Positions 16,378 through 26,146 are shown, counted from the first letter of the stretch. The stretch: 64,000 nt of DNA from Bacteriovoracaceae bacterium UBA4097 (GCA_002381765.1 DFXX01000030.1:16219-80218), one strand, 5' to 3'. The notes: generated by a model from the sequence alone, not told the origin. Made by a program: numbers and translations.

Positions 16378-17750
16378 TTTTTTCTTACCTTATCCAGTGC
16401 TTTGAAAACTTTTCTAAAGTTCACATAATCATAGCGACTATGACATTTCAAAAGAAAATCGTCCATACTCGGATCATCATCGAGAAGAAAGTAGTAGGCG
16501 AAATCATTGGCCACAATGAATAAAGCAGAAAGTGGAGAAATCTTTTCTGCACGCAGCCCACCGGGGAATCCTGAGCCATCGGGCAACTCATGATGCTGAT
16601 AGGCCAAAGCATCTGTATCTGTTGGTGCCCCTGCAAAATATCTCTTAATTAACTGAGCAGCATCTCTAGGATGGGATAAGAAAATTTTCTGCTCATCTTC
16701 GGAGAGGGTATGCTTGATGCTTTCAAATTCTTGAAGATTTTTAATCTTCAAGAGATTGGGTTTAACCACCAGAGTAATGTCACAAAGGACTGCCGCATAT
16801 ACCAACTTATCCATTGTTGTCTTGGATATCCAGTCGAGTTTTTTAGCGAGTACACAGGCGACAATACTTGTAAGATTCAACTTCTGCATGAAGAAGGCGT
16901 GATGATCGGGTTTATCATTCAGAGATTTGAGTATTGTTTCAATCTTTGCCTCTTTCTCGACAGCGGCCCTGATCTTCTCAATGGTCTTTGAAATGGAGTC
17001 CCTGAATTCTTTATCAATATGAACTTCATCATTAATTCTTAAAATTTTCTGTTCGAATCTTTTCTCGGGTGTATCGCTTGCCCCTCTTAGAACAAATTTA
17101 AAATTATTAAATTTGAGGAAAATATCAATTTGGTTTTGGATCTGATTGATTACCCAAAGTGCAGTTTCACGGGTGAGATAGAGATATGATATCCCCTTGG
17201 CCTGATACTTCTTGATATCAACGAGACCAGTATTATCATCCTCATTGAAAATTTTAATATACTTATCATTTCCAATTCTAATAAAAAGATTTTTGTTAAT
17301 GCCGTCCAGGATAGAAAGAAACTTCACATCTATGCGACAATACTCTTCGGTGTTGAGATAGGCCGTTTCCTCGAAAGCAGCTTTGGCCACCTCCACTAGA
17401 TTATTAGGAAGACCCGACTCATCCATCAGCATAATTTGCTGATTTTCCCTAAGTAATTCCTTACTCTCTTCTTTTAATTTATCCACCAGTACGATAATAC
17501 TCACCGTCTTTGAGTGATCTCTTAGATATCCTAAGAAGTCCTCAATCAAGTAAGCATTTGGGACGTAATCATAGACAATCATACTAGGAGCAGCTTCCAG
17601 GTTCTTTAGAAAAAGTAAGGCTTTTTCTTCGGACTCAAGCTCTACCACTTCTGTATGCAGTAAGGTTTCAAGAACGAATTTAAGAATCCCCCTCATATAA
17701 GGAGAACTCGATACCACTAGAAAAGGGAGTTTAGTTGTAGCTTCTGTCAT
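16374..17750 (-). CDS. Degenerate receiver plus degenerate HD-GYP domain protein
   Basis: A 458-residue protein. The start is taken at the ATG of MTEATTKLP, which overlaps the upstream stop as TAATG; a start 19 codons earlier would overlap the neighbour by 57 nt. An N-terminal receiver-like domain (about 8-125) keeps an Asp in IVYDYVP. A middle section with YIKIFNEDD and a C-terminal HD-GYP-like domain follow. The HHELPDGSGFPGG motif (from about residue 386) is present, but the HD metal pair is replaced (AAVLCDITLVVKP where ALLHDIGK is expected). It is therefore unlikely to hydrolyse cyclic-di-GMP and may bind it or act by contacts. It lies between the FlgT-like lipoprotein and another lipoprotein. 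Confidence 0.75.
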   Translation of the reverse strand: MTEATTKLPFLVVSSSPYMRGILKFVLETLLHTEVVELESEEKALLFLKNLEAAPSMIVYDYVPNAYLIEDFLGYLRDHSKTVSIIVLVDKLKEESKELLRENQQIMLMDESGLPNNLVEVAKAAFEETAYLNTEEYCRIDVKFLSILDGINKNLFIRIGNDKYIKIFNEDDNTGLVDIKKYQAKGISYLYLTRETALWVINQIQNQIDIFLKFNNFKFVLRGASDTPEKRFEQKILRINDEVHIDKEFRDSISKTIEKIRAAVEKEAKIETILKSLNDKPDHHAFFMQKLNLTSIVACVLAKKLDWISKTTMDKLVYAAVLCDITLVVKPNLLKIKNLQEFESIKHTLSEDEQKIFLSHPRDAAQLIKRYFAGAPTDTDALAYQHHELPDGSGFPGGLRAEKISPLSALFIVANDFAYYFLLDDDPSMDDFLLKCHSRYDYVNFRKVFKALDKVRKK

Positions 17751-18679
17751 TAGTAAAGTTGGACAAAGTCCCCTTCTGTCACTGATCCTCCGGAATGAAG
17801 GATACAAACTGCTCCGTCACTTCCTATATAGTCAGTGACCTCAAGTGTTCCCTTCACTTCACCTTCTGCTACTCCAATTATAGCACCAGATTCGGGATCA
17901 AAGATTTCCTGGCCCTCGGTAATTACCTTAAGAATATCGCCTAAGTTGATCCCGGAGGTTCTACCAGCATTGATATAGATTCGAGTGCCAATAATTTTTG
18001 CAACTCTTCCCATCCAGTCTAGTTTAGCCCCAATCTTGATTATCTTAGGAATAAACTTTCTAACGGCAACTTTTACAGAATACCTTAAGAGATCCTGCCG
18101 ATAAGTCATATTATCTTCAGTTTCCGCCTGATAGAACTTAAAATTATCATCGGAAATATTACCATCGATCGTATCCGAAAAGAGTTCTTTATTAGAAAGA
18201 ACATCATAGACCTTTATTTCGACATAACTTTCAGCAAGGGATTTGACCTTTCTCACAAAGCCAATTTCATCACTTTTTTGTCGAATTCTCGCCTCTTTAA
18301 TTCGTCCAAAGATGACTATATTGACTCCTGACATTTTGGCCTTGCGGGCAAGCTGAGCAAGCTTAACTCCCCCCCCAGCATAGATCTCTTTTGAATTACC
18401 AAAGATTTTTTCCCCTTCAGGGTCCACAATGAAATCCCTCGATTTAGACATCTCTCGACGAAATTCTTCTGTGGCAGTGATGGCAAGATCTTCTCCACCC
18501 ATTGGTGATTCATTATAAAACTTAAGTAGAGCTATCTTTTTTCTAATAGGGCTGAATTCAGAAACCTTTCTAACAGGATTAGCACGATCGATCGGTCTGC
18601 GCCTGGTAATGGGGGCACAGGCATCTAAGAAGAAGGCTGCGGCCAGCAGCGGCAGTAAGCTCGAACGAAAAAAAAGCAT
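17750..18679 (-). CDS. FlgT/CsgG-like lipoprotein
   Basis: A 309-residue protein with a lipobox-like FFLDAC (Cys about residue 21). An N-terminal part resembles the TolB/CsgG-like fold (IALLKFYNESPMGGEDL, GVNIVIFGRIKEARI). A C-terminal SH3-like part has IYINAGRTSGINLGDILKVI, DPESGAIIG and GTLEVTDYIG, as in FlgT of polar flagella. FlgT stabilises an outer ring at the flagellar base, so a basal-body or envelope role is possible; no flagellar genes are nearby. Its start is 16 nt from the upstream gene and its stop overlaps the next start. The function is inferred only. Confidence 0.6.
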   Translation of the reverse strand: MLFFRSSLLPLLAAAFFLDACAPITRRRPIDRANPVRKVSEFSPIRKKIALLKFYNESPMGGEDLAITATEEFRREMSKSRDFIVDPEGEKIFGNSKEIYAGGGVKLAQLARKAKMSGVNIVIFGRIKEARIRQKSDEIGFVRKVKSLAESYVEIKVYDVLSNKELFSDTIDGNISDDNFKFYQAETEDNMTYRQDLLRYSVKVAVRKFIPKIIKIGAKLDWMGRVAKIIGTRIYINAGRTSGINLGDILKVITEGQEIFDPESGAIIGVAEGEVKGTLEVTDYIGSDGAVCILHSGGSVTEGDFVQLY

Positions 18680-18695
18680 GAACTCATCCTTGAAA

Positions 18696-19982
18696 TTACT
18701 CGGCCAAGAGCTTCAGCACCGGTACTGGGCCGGTTAAATCGCTACTTAACACGAAGCTATGGAATGATTTTAACTCTTTTAGCTGAGACAATAAATCACT
18801 AAACACTTTTGCCTCACCTTGATAGAAGCACAAAAGTCTGGCCTCATCTTTTTGGAAGCTTTCCAAAGAAGCTTTAATACCTATGTAACTTCCTCGAGTA
18901 TTCAAGAGCTCCTTAAGTTCCATGACATCGGTGAGATTTTTATGACCCTTTATTATGAGATAGGAGGATTGATTAAGCTTAAGAGAATTTTTAAGCGGTC
19001 CTTTTAAAGAAGAGAATATTCCGAGAGGCGATTGGTAGAGATGGCTGGCCAAAGTTGAATTAAAAGTTTTTTGGTCTTCTTCTTCAAAACTGCGCTTAAC
19101 CTTGCTAACACTGGAAGTTCCCAGAAGACGTTTGGTATTGATATCTAAAAGAGTTACCCTGCCTTCCCACTCATAGCTATTTTGAACTTTCTTAAGATTC
19201 AGTGAGACCTTTAGCCATACTCCATCATCATAAAGTGGATTAGGCATTAGTGGTTTATCGGCCGGTTGCGACTCCCATTGGGCCTGGTAGGTCTGACATT
19301 CACTACTGCAAACATCGGTATCTTCAAAATTCGTTGGTAGATTCTCTTCCCACCACTTTTTCCAGGCCTCACTTAAGGGATCGGTGAAACTTGTTGGCTG
19401 AGAGAGACCTAAATCTTGCCAATTAAAACCAGCCGGATTGATATCAGTAACAATCCATAAGCGTCTGAACTGTTTAGTATCTCCAGCAACGATTCTTCTA
19501 AAAAGTCGCTCCATCTTAGTTCGATTCAGTGTGAAATCTATGGTTGCCATGATGACATGGGGTGGAGTCTCCGAAATATTAAACGAGAGAAAGGTGTAGG
19601 ATTGCAAAAGCTCCAGAACTCTGGAGTACTTTATAAATTCAGAAGATTTATTTTCCTCAATGCCTTTTAATGCTGACTCCAGCTGCTCTTTATTCAACTT
19701 CGATTCAAAGTCAGCACCAAACTTTTGTGCCAGGGCTCCTTGTTTATACTTTTCAAAATAGGTCTCAAATCCTTCATTCAGTTTGGCCATGAATTCGTCA
19801 TATTTGAAGCCAAGCTCTCCTGAGTACTTCTCAAGTCCCAGTAAGGAAGCTTCAAAAAGAATCTTCTTCTGGGCTTCGGAGTGACTTCCCTCCGTCATCT
19901 CTCGCGATATCTGTACCCGATGAGCAAGCTGCCCAAAGCAAACTGCAGGAAAGATTAAAAATAAAAAGAGCCCTAATTTCAC
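18696..19982 (-). CDS. Secreted hypothetical protein, cotranscribed with dnaE
   Basis: A 428-residue protein with a signal peptide (MKLGLFLFLIFPAVCFGQ). A helical region with many Lys/Glu (about 25-120) is followed by mixed strands with IMATIDFTLNRTKMERLF and a Trp/Cys-rich part containing CSSECQTYQAQWESQP. A C-terminal part ends SFVLSSDLTGPVPVLKLL. No family was recognised. It overlaps the dnaE stop by 4 nt and precedes the FlgT-like lipoprotein by 16 nt, so it may work with that protein at the envelope. Pairing with FlgT-like and degenerate HD-GYP proteins suggests a surface apparatus, which is a guess. Confidence 0.6.
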   Translation of the reverse strand: MKLGLFLFLIFPAVCFGQLAHRVQISREMTEGSHSEAQKKILFEASLLGLEKYSGELGFKYDEFMAKLNEGFETYFEKYKQGALAQKFGADFESKLNKEQLESALKGIEENKSSEFIKYSRVLELLQSYTFLSFNISETPPHVIMATIDFTLNRTKMERLFRRIVAGDTKQFRRLWIVTDINPAGFNWQDLGLSQPTSFTDPLSEAWKKWWEENLPTNFEDTDVCSSECQTYQAQWESQPADKPLMPNPLYDDGVWLKVSLNLKKVQNSYEWEGRVTLLDINTKRLLGTSSVSKVKRSFEEEDQKTFNSTLASHLYQSPLGIFSSLKGPLKNSLKLNQSSYLIIKGHKNLTDVMELKELLNTRGSYIGIKASLESFQKDEARLLCFYQGEAKVFSDLLSQLKELKSFHSFVLSSDLTGPVPVLKLLAE

Positions 19983-22900
19983 TGTGTAACTTCCTCGGCT
20001 TTTCCATCGATAATGAAGGAAACGGAATTTATATTTAATAAATCATTAATCTTAGCGGCCATCTGCGGGCTAGGGTTAACCATATAGTTATCATCCAGAG
20101 GAAGACGAGCTCTTCCTTCAGGTCCCTCAAAAATGAAATGTATAGGAACAGCACCACGATAGCTCAGAAGAATTTGCTTCATCTGAGATAAAGAATAAGA
20201 GTTCAGTTTCTGTAGTGGAACATTCACTCTTACTGAAGTCACTCGATCATCTGATTCATCTTTAAGAAAGCTAATCTTATTTGGGAAAAACTTCTTAGGA
20301 TCTTCGGCTAAATTCACAACTCCATGCATGATCAACGGTTCATCACCAGCTAGCATTTCCTGATACTCAGCAAATACTTTCGGAAAGAAAAGGCATTCAA
20401 TCTTTCCAGTCAGATCTTCAAAAGTCACGAAGGCCATCTTATCACCTTTTTTGGTCATAATGATTTTGGCCTCAGAAATCATACCAGCAATAACCATGGT
20501 CCTTTTTGTTGGATCATTCTCATCCCTCATCTTAGGACTGAAGCCTTCTGGCTTTGCCATGGTAGGAAGTTCCTGGATTTGGGCAATGGTCATGGAAGTT
20601 AGCTTACTCATGACATCCTTAAATCTCATGAGTGGGTGACCGGAAACATAGATTCCCAGTAACTCTGCTTCCAGAGAAAGCTTTTGTTTTTCATCAAACT
20701 CAGGAGACTCACTGATATTAAGCTGTTCTTCCGAAGTTTGACTCCCGGAATCTCCCATATCAAAGAGAGAAGTCTGACCCATCAGCTTTTCTTCCTGCTT
20801 CTTCTCAGCAAAATTTGTAATAAACTCAAGATTCTCAAGTAAGGTACGCCGGTTGAATTTTTCACAGCTATCAAAGGCACCCACTTTAATGAGTGCTTCC
20901 ATAACTCGCTTATTAACCGACTTTAAACTCACTCTTTCACAGAAATCTACGAATCCCTTGAAGGCTCCATTCTCTTCTCTCTCTCTTACGATATCCTCAA
21001 CTGCTCCTTCCCCTACTCCTTTAATGGCACCAAGTCCGAAACGAATGGTGGTTCCAATAACGTTAAATAGCCATAAGGACTCATTTACATCCGGAGGAAG
21101 AATATCGACTCCGAACTCTTTAGCTTCCTGAATATAATTAGTGATCTTATCTTTGTTGTTTAATTCTGTTCCTAAGAGAGCAGCAAAGAATTGCGCCGGA
21201 TAATACTTTTTAAGATAGGCAGTCTGATAGGACAATAGAGAGTAAGCAACTGCATGGGATTTATTAAATCCATACTCAGCAAATTTCTCCATCAATTCAA
21301 AGAGTGCAATGGCCTTATCTTTATCAAAGCCTCGCTCTACAGCTCCTTCAGTAAAGATCTGCTTATGTTTTGCCATCTCATCTATCTTCTTTTTACCCAT
21401 AGCACGACGGAGCATGTCCGCTTGTCCTAAGGAGTAACCAGCGACAACTCGGGCAATGTTCATTACCTGTTCCTGATATACGATAATCCCGTAGGTATCT
21501 TTAAGAACTGGCTTTAATTCTTCGAAAACATAGATTTCTGGTTTTTGACCATGCTTGATTTCCGCAAATTCAAGATGCATGCCTGAGCCCATCGGGCCGG
21601 GTCGATAGAGAGCATTAATGGCGGTAATGTCATCAATTGAGTCCGGCTTAATGCGTTTACAAAGATCCTGCATACCGGAGGATTCAAGTTGGAAGACCCC
21701 TACCGTATCCCCTGCAGAAATGAGCTCATAGACTTCTTTCTTTTCGTAATCGATGAATTCAATATCAAAGGTGGGATCACAATCGCGCTGAATTAATTTA
21801 GAGGCATTGGAAATTACCGTTAAGGTCTTCAGTCCAAGGAAATCGAACTTAACCATTCCAATTTTTTCTGAGAAGTCCTTATCAAACTGAACGACCTGTT
21901 CGCCTTTGGAGCCTTTAAAAAGCGGACAATAATTTACCAAAGGCTCATCGGTAATAATTACGCCCGCAGCATGAATACCCGCATGACGATTAAGACCTTC
22001 AAGCCTCTTACCGATTTGAAGAATTCGTCTGATCTTCGGATCATTATCCTCCATCTCTTTTAGCTTAGGTTCTTTATCAATGGCTTCTTGCAGACCAATA
22101 CCTAATTCCTCGGGAACAAGTTTCGCCAAGGCATCGGCTTCAGCATAAGGAAGGGCAAATACACGAGAGACGTCTCTTAAAACCGCTTTGGCCGAAAGAG
22201 TACCGAAAGTGATAATCTGTCCGACCTTCTCTTCCCCATATTTTTTTGTCACATACTCAATTACTTCCTGACGACGATCCTGACAGAAATCGATATCAAA
22301 ATCTGGCATGGAAATTCGTTCAGGGTTAATGAATCGCTCAAAGAGAAGATTATAAGGAAGTGGATCAACGTTGGTAATCTTTAGAGCATAGGCCACAAGT
22401 GAGCCTGCTCCGGAGCCTCGGCCGGGCCCAACCGGAATGCCCTGAGACTTAGACCAGATGATAAAGTCAGATACGATTAGGAAATAACCAGTAAAGCCCA
22501 TTTGCTTAATCAGATTGATTTCTAATTCTAGTCGCTCTCTATACTGAGGCTTAAGTTCACTCTCCCAATTTTCTTTAGCGCGCAAATGCTTGAAGTGGGG
22601 ACCTTCAAATCTCTCCTCAAGCCCCTCCCAGGAGAGACGAGTAAAAAATTCTTCTTCGGTTTCTTCTGTCTTAATTTCAAAAGTAGGAAGGAGATATATT
22701 TGTTTGCCTTGCTTATCTTGCCAGGTGATCTCCAGGTTACAAGCATCCGCAATTTTCAGAGTGTTATTACAAGCTTCGGGTATATAGCTGAAGGCCTCTC
22801 GCATTTCCTGAGCAGATTTAAAATAAAACTCAGTGGTGGTGAGCTTCATTCTCTTTTCATCTTCAAAGGTCTTACCAGTCTGAATACACATCAGAACTTC

Positions 22901-23632
22901 TTGAGCTGCCGCATCTTCGCGAGTAACGTAATGGCAGTCATTGGTTGCCACGAGAGGAATAGAATTTTCTTTAGCGAAGGCGATGATCTTTTTATTAACA
23001 TCGGCTTGTTCAGGAATGCCATTTTCCTGAATCTCAAGATAGAAATCATCTTTAAATATTTCTCGATACTTTAAGGCAGCTTGATAGGCCCGTTCATCCT
23101 GGCCAGTAAAAAGATTGTATCCAACTTCACCTTTAAGACAGGCAGTGGTAGCGATGAGCCCTTCTGAGTGCTCTCTAAGTAATTCAATATCTGTTCTTGG
23201 TTTATAATAAAAACCTTCTTGATAGGCCTTGGAGATTAATTTACAAAGATTCCGATACCCCGTCATATTCTTACAGAGCAGAATCAAGTGATGAATCTGA
23301 TGTTTTCCTTCGACCTCATCTTGAGAATCAAGCGTCTTTAAGTTTTTTGGAGCACGACGATCATGCCGAGATCCTGGAGTGAAGTAAATTTCAGAACCAA
23401 GAATTGGTTTGATTCCTGCAGCGATAGCTCTGGTATAAAAATCAATTCCACCAAACATATTGCCATGATCGGTACAAGCGATGGCCGGCATCTCAAGCTC
23501 TTTAGCTCTTTTGAATAAGTCTTTTAAACGAATCGCCCCATCCAGTAATGAGTACTGCGTGTGTAAGTGAAGATGGGCAAAGCTATCCTTGTGAGTGTTT
23601 TGAAAATCACTCCCGAGAAAAGGGTTTTTCAT
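19979..23632 (-). CDS. dnaE: DNA polymerase III alpha subunit
   Basis: A 1217-residue replicative polymerase (C-family). The order is an N-terminal PHP domain starting HLHLHTQYSLLDG, palm with the catalytic PDFDIDFC (two metal Asp), fingers, a helix-hairpin-helix region and a C-terminal OB domain (MVIAGMISEAKIIMTKKGD). The Gly-rich GPGRGSGAGSLVAYAL is present. The length is typical of DnaE1. It is the core of the chromosomal replicase. It is the first gene of a minus-strand run of five closely spaced genes. The next gene downstream overlaps by 4 nt, unusual for a replication gene followed by envelope proteins. Confidence 0.97.
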   Translation of the reverse strand: MKNPFLGSDFQNTHKDSFAHLHLHTQYSLLDGAIRLKDLFKRAKELEMPAIACTDHGNMFGGIDFYTRAIAAGIKPILGSEIYFTPGSRHDRRAPKNLKTLDSQDEVEGKHQIHHLILLCKNMTGYRNLCKLISKAYQEGFYYKPRTDIELLREHSEGLIATTACLKGEVGYNLFTGQDERAYQAALKYREIFKDDFYLEIQENGIPEQADVNKKIIAFAKENSIPLVATNDCHYVTREDAAAQEVLMCIQTGKTFEDEKRMKLTTTEFYFKSAQEMREAFSYIPEACNNTLKIADACNLEITWQDKQGKQIYLLPTFEIKTEETEEEFFTRLSWEGLEERFEGPHFKHLRAKENWESELKPQYRERLELEINLIKQMGFTGYFLIVSDFIIWSKSQGIPVGPGRGSGAGSLVAYALKITNVDPLPYNLLFERFINPERISMPDFDIDFCQDRRQEVIEYVTKKYGEEKVGQIITFGTLSAKAVLRDVSRVFALPYAEADALAKLVPEELGIGLQEAIDKEPKLKEMEDNDPKIRRILQIGKRLEGLNRHAGIHAAGVIITDEPLVNYCPLFKGSKGEQVVQFDKDFSEKIGMVKFDFLGLKTLTVISNASKLIQRDCDPTFDIEFIDYEKKEVYELISAGDTVGVFQLESSGMQDLCKRIKPDSIDDITAINALYRPGPMGSGMHLEFAEIKHGQKPEIYVFEELKPVLKDTYGIIVYQEQVMNIARVVAGYSLGQADMLRRAMGKKKIDEMAKHKQIFTEGAVERGFDKDKAIALFELMEKFAEYGFNKSHAVAYSLLSYQTAYLKKYYPAQFFAALLGTELNNKDKITNYIQEAKEFGVDILPPDVNESLWLFNVIGTTIRFGLGAIKGVGEGAVEDIVREREENGAFKGFVDFCERVSLKSVNKRVMEALIKVGAFDSCEKFNRRTLLENLEFITNFAEKKQEEKLMGQTSLFDMGDSGSQTSEEQLNISESPEFDEKQKLSLEAELLGIYVSGHPLMRFKDVMSKLTSMTIAQIQELPTMAKPEGFSPKMRDENDPTKRTMVIAGMISEAKIIMTKKGDKMAFVTFEDLTGKIECLFFPKVFAEYQEMLAGDEPLIMHGVVNLAEDPKKFFPNKISFLKDESDDRVTSVRVNVPLQKLNSYSLSQMKQILLSYRGAVPIHFIFEGPEGRARLPLDDNYMVNPSPQMAAKINDLLNINSVSFIIDGKAEEVTQ

Positions 23633-23749
23633 AGGATAATAGTCCTTAAATAAATGTCTCTGATCTTAAGGTTAGCTAATCATTTTTAGAGGGAAAAGAC
23701 AAAAACTTGGCTGTGCATCTAAACAAAGATCTAAGAATTATGGCCTGCC

Positions 23750-23778
23750 GTGACAAAAACTTTCTTTCCTTCTAAAAT
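23750..23778 (+). promoter_or_regulatory. Predicted promoter for the mtnBDC operon
   Basis: GTGACA (23750-23755) and TAAAAT (23773-23778) are separated by 17 nt, 66 nt upstream of the mtnB start. The remaining leader ends with GAAGGAG. No SAM riboswitch fold was seen in the leader. Confidence 0.45.
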
Positions 23779-23843
23779 CTATCGGAATTATCCTTCAAAA
23801 ATCATGGAGTTCGGGGTACGAAAGACCTCTGAAGGAGCTTTTC

Positions 23844-24476
23844 ATGCTTGATGGGAATAATCGCTTACTCGCCCAGGAATTGGTGGATGCCATTCTTTTT
23901 TTTAATTCCAAAGGTTGGTCACCGGCCACCTCCACCAACTATTCCGTGCGTTCTGAAAATAGAAACGAATATATTATTTCTCGCTCGGGAGTCGATAAGA
24001 ATAAATTCACTTTATCCGATTTAATTCTGATTAATAAGGATGGTGAAATTCTCGATAATTTCAAGGGAGTAGGAATTAAGTCATCGGCAGAAACCGAGAT
24101 TCACACTGCTCTTTATAAAAAATATCCGGAAGTAAACTGCGTTCTTCATACCCACTCGTTATTGGGAACCATGCTCTCTCACACTCATCTAGCTGAGGGA
24201 GTCTTAAGATTTAAGGATCTGGAAATCATCAAAGGCCTCTCAGGTAATGAGACGCATGAGATGGAAGAAATACTTCCCATCGTAGCAAATTCTCAGGAGA
24301 TGCCGGTCATCCTGAATGATATGGATAAGTACTTTAAAAAGTATCCCCACCTGCATGGCTTTCTCATTGCGGGTCACGGGCTTTATACTTGGGGAAAGGA
24401 TATTCCTTCTACCAAGAGACACATCGAGACTTTTGAATTTTTATTTGAATGTTATGACTTCATGAGGAGAACTTAA
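23844..24476 (+). CDS. mtnB: Methylthioribulose-1-phosphate dehydratase
   Basis: A 210-residue class II aldolase-like enzyme of methionine salvage. It dehydrates 5-methylthioribulose 1-phosphate in the cytoplasm. It has WSPATSTNYSVR near the N-terminus, the metal HTH in VLHTHSLLG, and a later AGHGLYTWG that supplies the third metal His. The start follows GAAGGAG by 6 nt. The stop overlaps the mtnD start (TAATG). The steps before (mtnA, mtnK or mtnN) are not in the window. Confidence 0.92.
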   Translation: MLDGNNRLLAQELVDAILFFNSKGWSPATSTNYSVRSENRNEYIISRSGVDKNKFTLSDLILINKDGEILDNFKGVGIKSSAETEIHTALYKKYPEVNCVLHTHSLLGTMLSHTHLAEGVLRFKDLEIIKGLSGNETHEMEEILPIVANSQEMPVILNDMDKYFKKYPHLHGFLIAGHGLYTWGKDIPSTKRHIETFEFLFECYDFMRRT

Positions 24477-25003
24477 TGGCCGTTCTGACAATTCTTGATC
24501 CCATCCGAAAGGAAGTGAGAGATCCCGCCGAGATCAAGAGCTTTATGAATGAAAGAGGCATCATCTTTGAACAATGGAAGGCCGCTCAGCCTTTAAAGGA
24601 TGATGACTCTCAGGAAACAATTCTTAAGGCCTATGAGCATGAACTAGGTCCTTATATGAAAAAGCACGGCTATGTGAATGCCGATGTCATTAATGTTCAC
24701 AAAGATACACCAAATATCGAGGCCATCAGAGCAAAGTTCCTCTCCGAGCACACCCATGCTGAAGACGAAGTTCGATTTTTTGTAGATGGAGAAGGCCAGT
24801 TTTATTTCCATCTGCCTGACTCTATGGAAGTTTTTAAACTTCTATGTGAAAAAGGTGATTTTATTTCCGTTCCGAAGGGATATACCCACTGGTTTGATCT
24901 CGCTCCTAAATATCATGTGAAGGCCATCAGAGTTTTTCAATCTCCTGAAGGCTGGGTGGCCAATTACACTAACAGCGGAAAAGAACAAAAGTATAACTCA
25001 TGA
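24476..25003 (+). CDS. mtnD: Acireductone dioxygenase
   Basis: A 175-residue cupin. It oxidises the acireductone of methionine salvage to the 2-oxo acid precursor of methionine and formate (Fe form). The metal ligands are visible in HTHAEDEVRFF and in the later THWFDLAP. The length is typical. It lies in the middle of a three-gene operon, overlapping mtnB by one base and mtnC by 4 nt. Its substrate is produced by MtnC, whose gene follows directly. Confidence 0.93.
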   Translation: MAVLTILDPIRKEVRDPAEIKSFMNERGIIFEQWKAAQPLKDDDSQETILKAYEHELGPYMKKHGYVNADVINVHKDTPNIEAIRAKFLSEHTHAEDEVRFFVDGEGQFYFHLPDSMEVFKLLCEKGDFISVPKGYTHWFDLAPKYHVKAIRVFQSPEGWVANYTNSGKEQKYNS

Positions 25004-25686
25004 TTAAACTCTATCTATTCGACATCGAAGGCACTACCACCGACATTAACTTTGTCCACAAAGTTCTCTTCCCCTATTCTAGTGAAGCCATGGAGAAATT
25101 TGTCTTAGAGCACCAAGAAACTCCTGCGGTAAAGTCTGCCATCGATGAGGTAAAAAAGACTGTTAAGGAAGAAGAGAATAAGGATCTTGGATTGAAAGAA
25201 ATTATCAATCAGCTTCTCTTCTGGATTAAGGAAGATCGAAAGCATCCGGCCCTCAAAGAGCTCCAGGGTCTTATCTGGAATAATGGCTACATCAATAATC
25301 ACTTTAAAGGTCATGTTTACCCAGATGTTCAACCCTTTTTCAAAAAAATTCTGACAGCGGGTTTTAAAGTAGGCATCTATTCATCTGGCTCGGTCAAGGC
25401 CCAGAAGTTAATCTTTGGCTACTCTTCTGAAGGAGATCTCACTCCACTCATTTCTTGGTATTTCGATACAAAAGTTGGTGGAAAAAGAGAGAAGGCTTCA
25501 TATGAGAAGATCGCTTCTGAGGTGAATCTCAAACCAGAAGAAATACATTTCTTTTCTGACATCACTGAGGAACTCAAAGCCGCTCAAACAGCGGGCATGA
25601 GTGTCACACAAGTGGCCCGAGACAATAATCCGAAGTCTGAATTTAATAGTATCTCGAGCTTTCACTCATACATGGAAAGAATTTGA
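25000..25686 (+). CDS. mtnC: 2,3-diketo-5-methylthio-1-phosphopentane enolase-phosphatase E1
   Basis: A 228-residue HAD-superfamily enzyme. It enolises and dephosphorylates diketomethylthiopentyl phosphate to the acireductone used by MtnD. The nucleophile motif is FDIEGTTTDINFV, with the second motif IYSSGSVKAQKL and the metal motif FFSDITEELKAA. The length fits. The gene is last in mtnB-mtnD-mtnC. The stop is 3 nt from the convergent lipoprotein stop, so no separate terminator fits. Confidence 0.93.
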   Translation: MIKLYLFDIEGTTTDINFVHKVLFPYSSEAMEKFVLEHQETPAVKSAIDEVKKTVKEEENKDLGLKEIINQLLFWIKEDRKHPALKELQGLIWNNGYINNHFKGHVYPDVQPFFKKILTAGFKVGIYSSGSVKAQKLIFGYSSEGDLTPLISWYFDTKVGGKREKASYEKIASEVNLKPEEIHFFSDITEELKAAQTAGMSVTQVARDNNPKSEFNSISSFHSYMERI

Positions 25687-25689
25687 GAC

Positions 25690-26031
25690 TTACTTGGCAC
25701 AAACAGCTTCTACTTCTACGCAAGATCTGGTGAAGAGAATTGTCGTCCACCAGGTCTCTTTCATTTCAGCATTAATGAGATAGTCTTTCCCTGGACAGAG
25801 ACTTCTGATGACAAAGGGGATGGAAGAATCTTTCTTTTTCTCTGAGTTTGAGAAAAACAGCCATTGATTAAAACAAGCATCAAGATGATCTTTTCCTTCG
25901 GGAACGACAGCTTTAACAATGCTCGGTCTTTGGTAGTTCTTGTGATTGAAATCCACCTTACGAATAAGATCGTAATCCGCGTATTTCTGAGTGCAACTAA
26001 TTAAAAACAGAAGATAGACTACGTTTTTCAT
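25690..26031 (-). CDS. Small hypothetical lipoprotein
   Basis: A 113-residue protein with a lipobox (LFLISC, Cys13) and a polar N-terminal tail. Four further Cys (about C53, C79, C104 and C110) probably form disulfides after export. A segment SIPFVIRSLCPGKDYLI and the C-terminal TRSCVEVEAVCAK are visible. No family is recognised. It is a single gene convergent with mtnC. Confidence 0.6.
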   Translation of the reverse strand: MKNVVYLLFLISCTQKYADYDLIRKVDFNHKNYQRPSIVKAVVPEGKDHLDACFNQWLFFSNSEKKKDSSIPFVIRSLCPGKDYLINAEMKETWWTTILFTRSCVEVEAVCAK

Positions 26032-26146
26032 AGGGAAGAGTTATCATAATGACTCTACCCTGACGAGGGATAAAGCAATTATGCTATCACGCAACAATCT
26101 TCACTCATCGCAATTTCACGCATATAAAGCAGAGCCCCATAAGAGA

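Noticed and set aside
22586..23074. 162-residue frame antisense to dnaE
   Set aside because: dnaE is certain; antisense frame has no supporting signals.
23633..23843. SAM or SAH riboswitch upstream of mtnB
   Set aside because: The conserved core sequences of the known classes were not found; only a promoter and Shine-Dalgarno.
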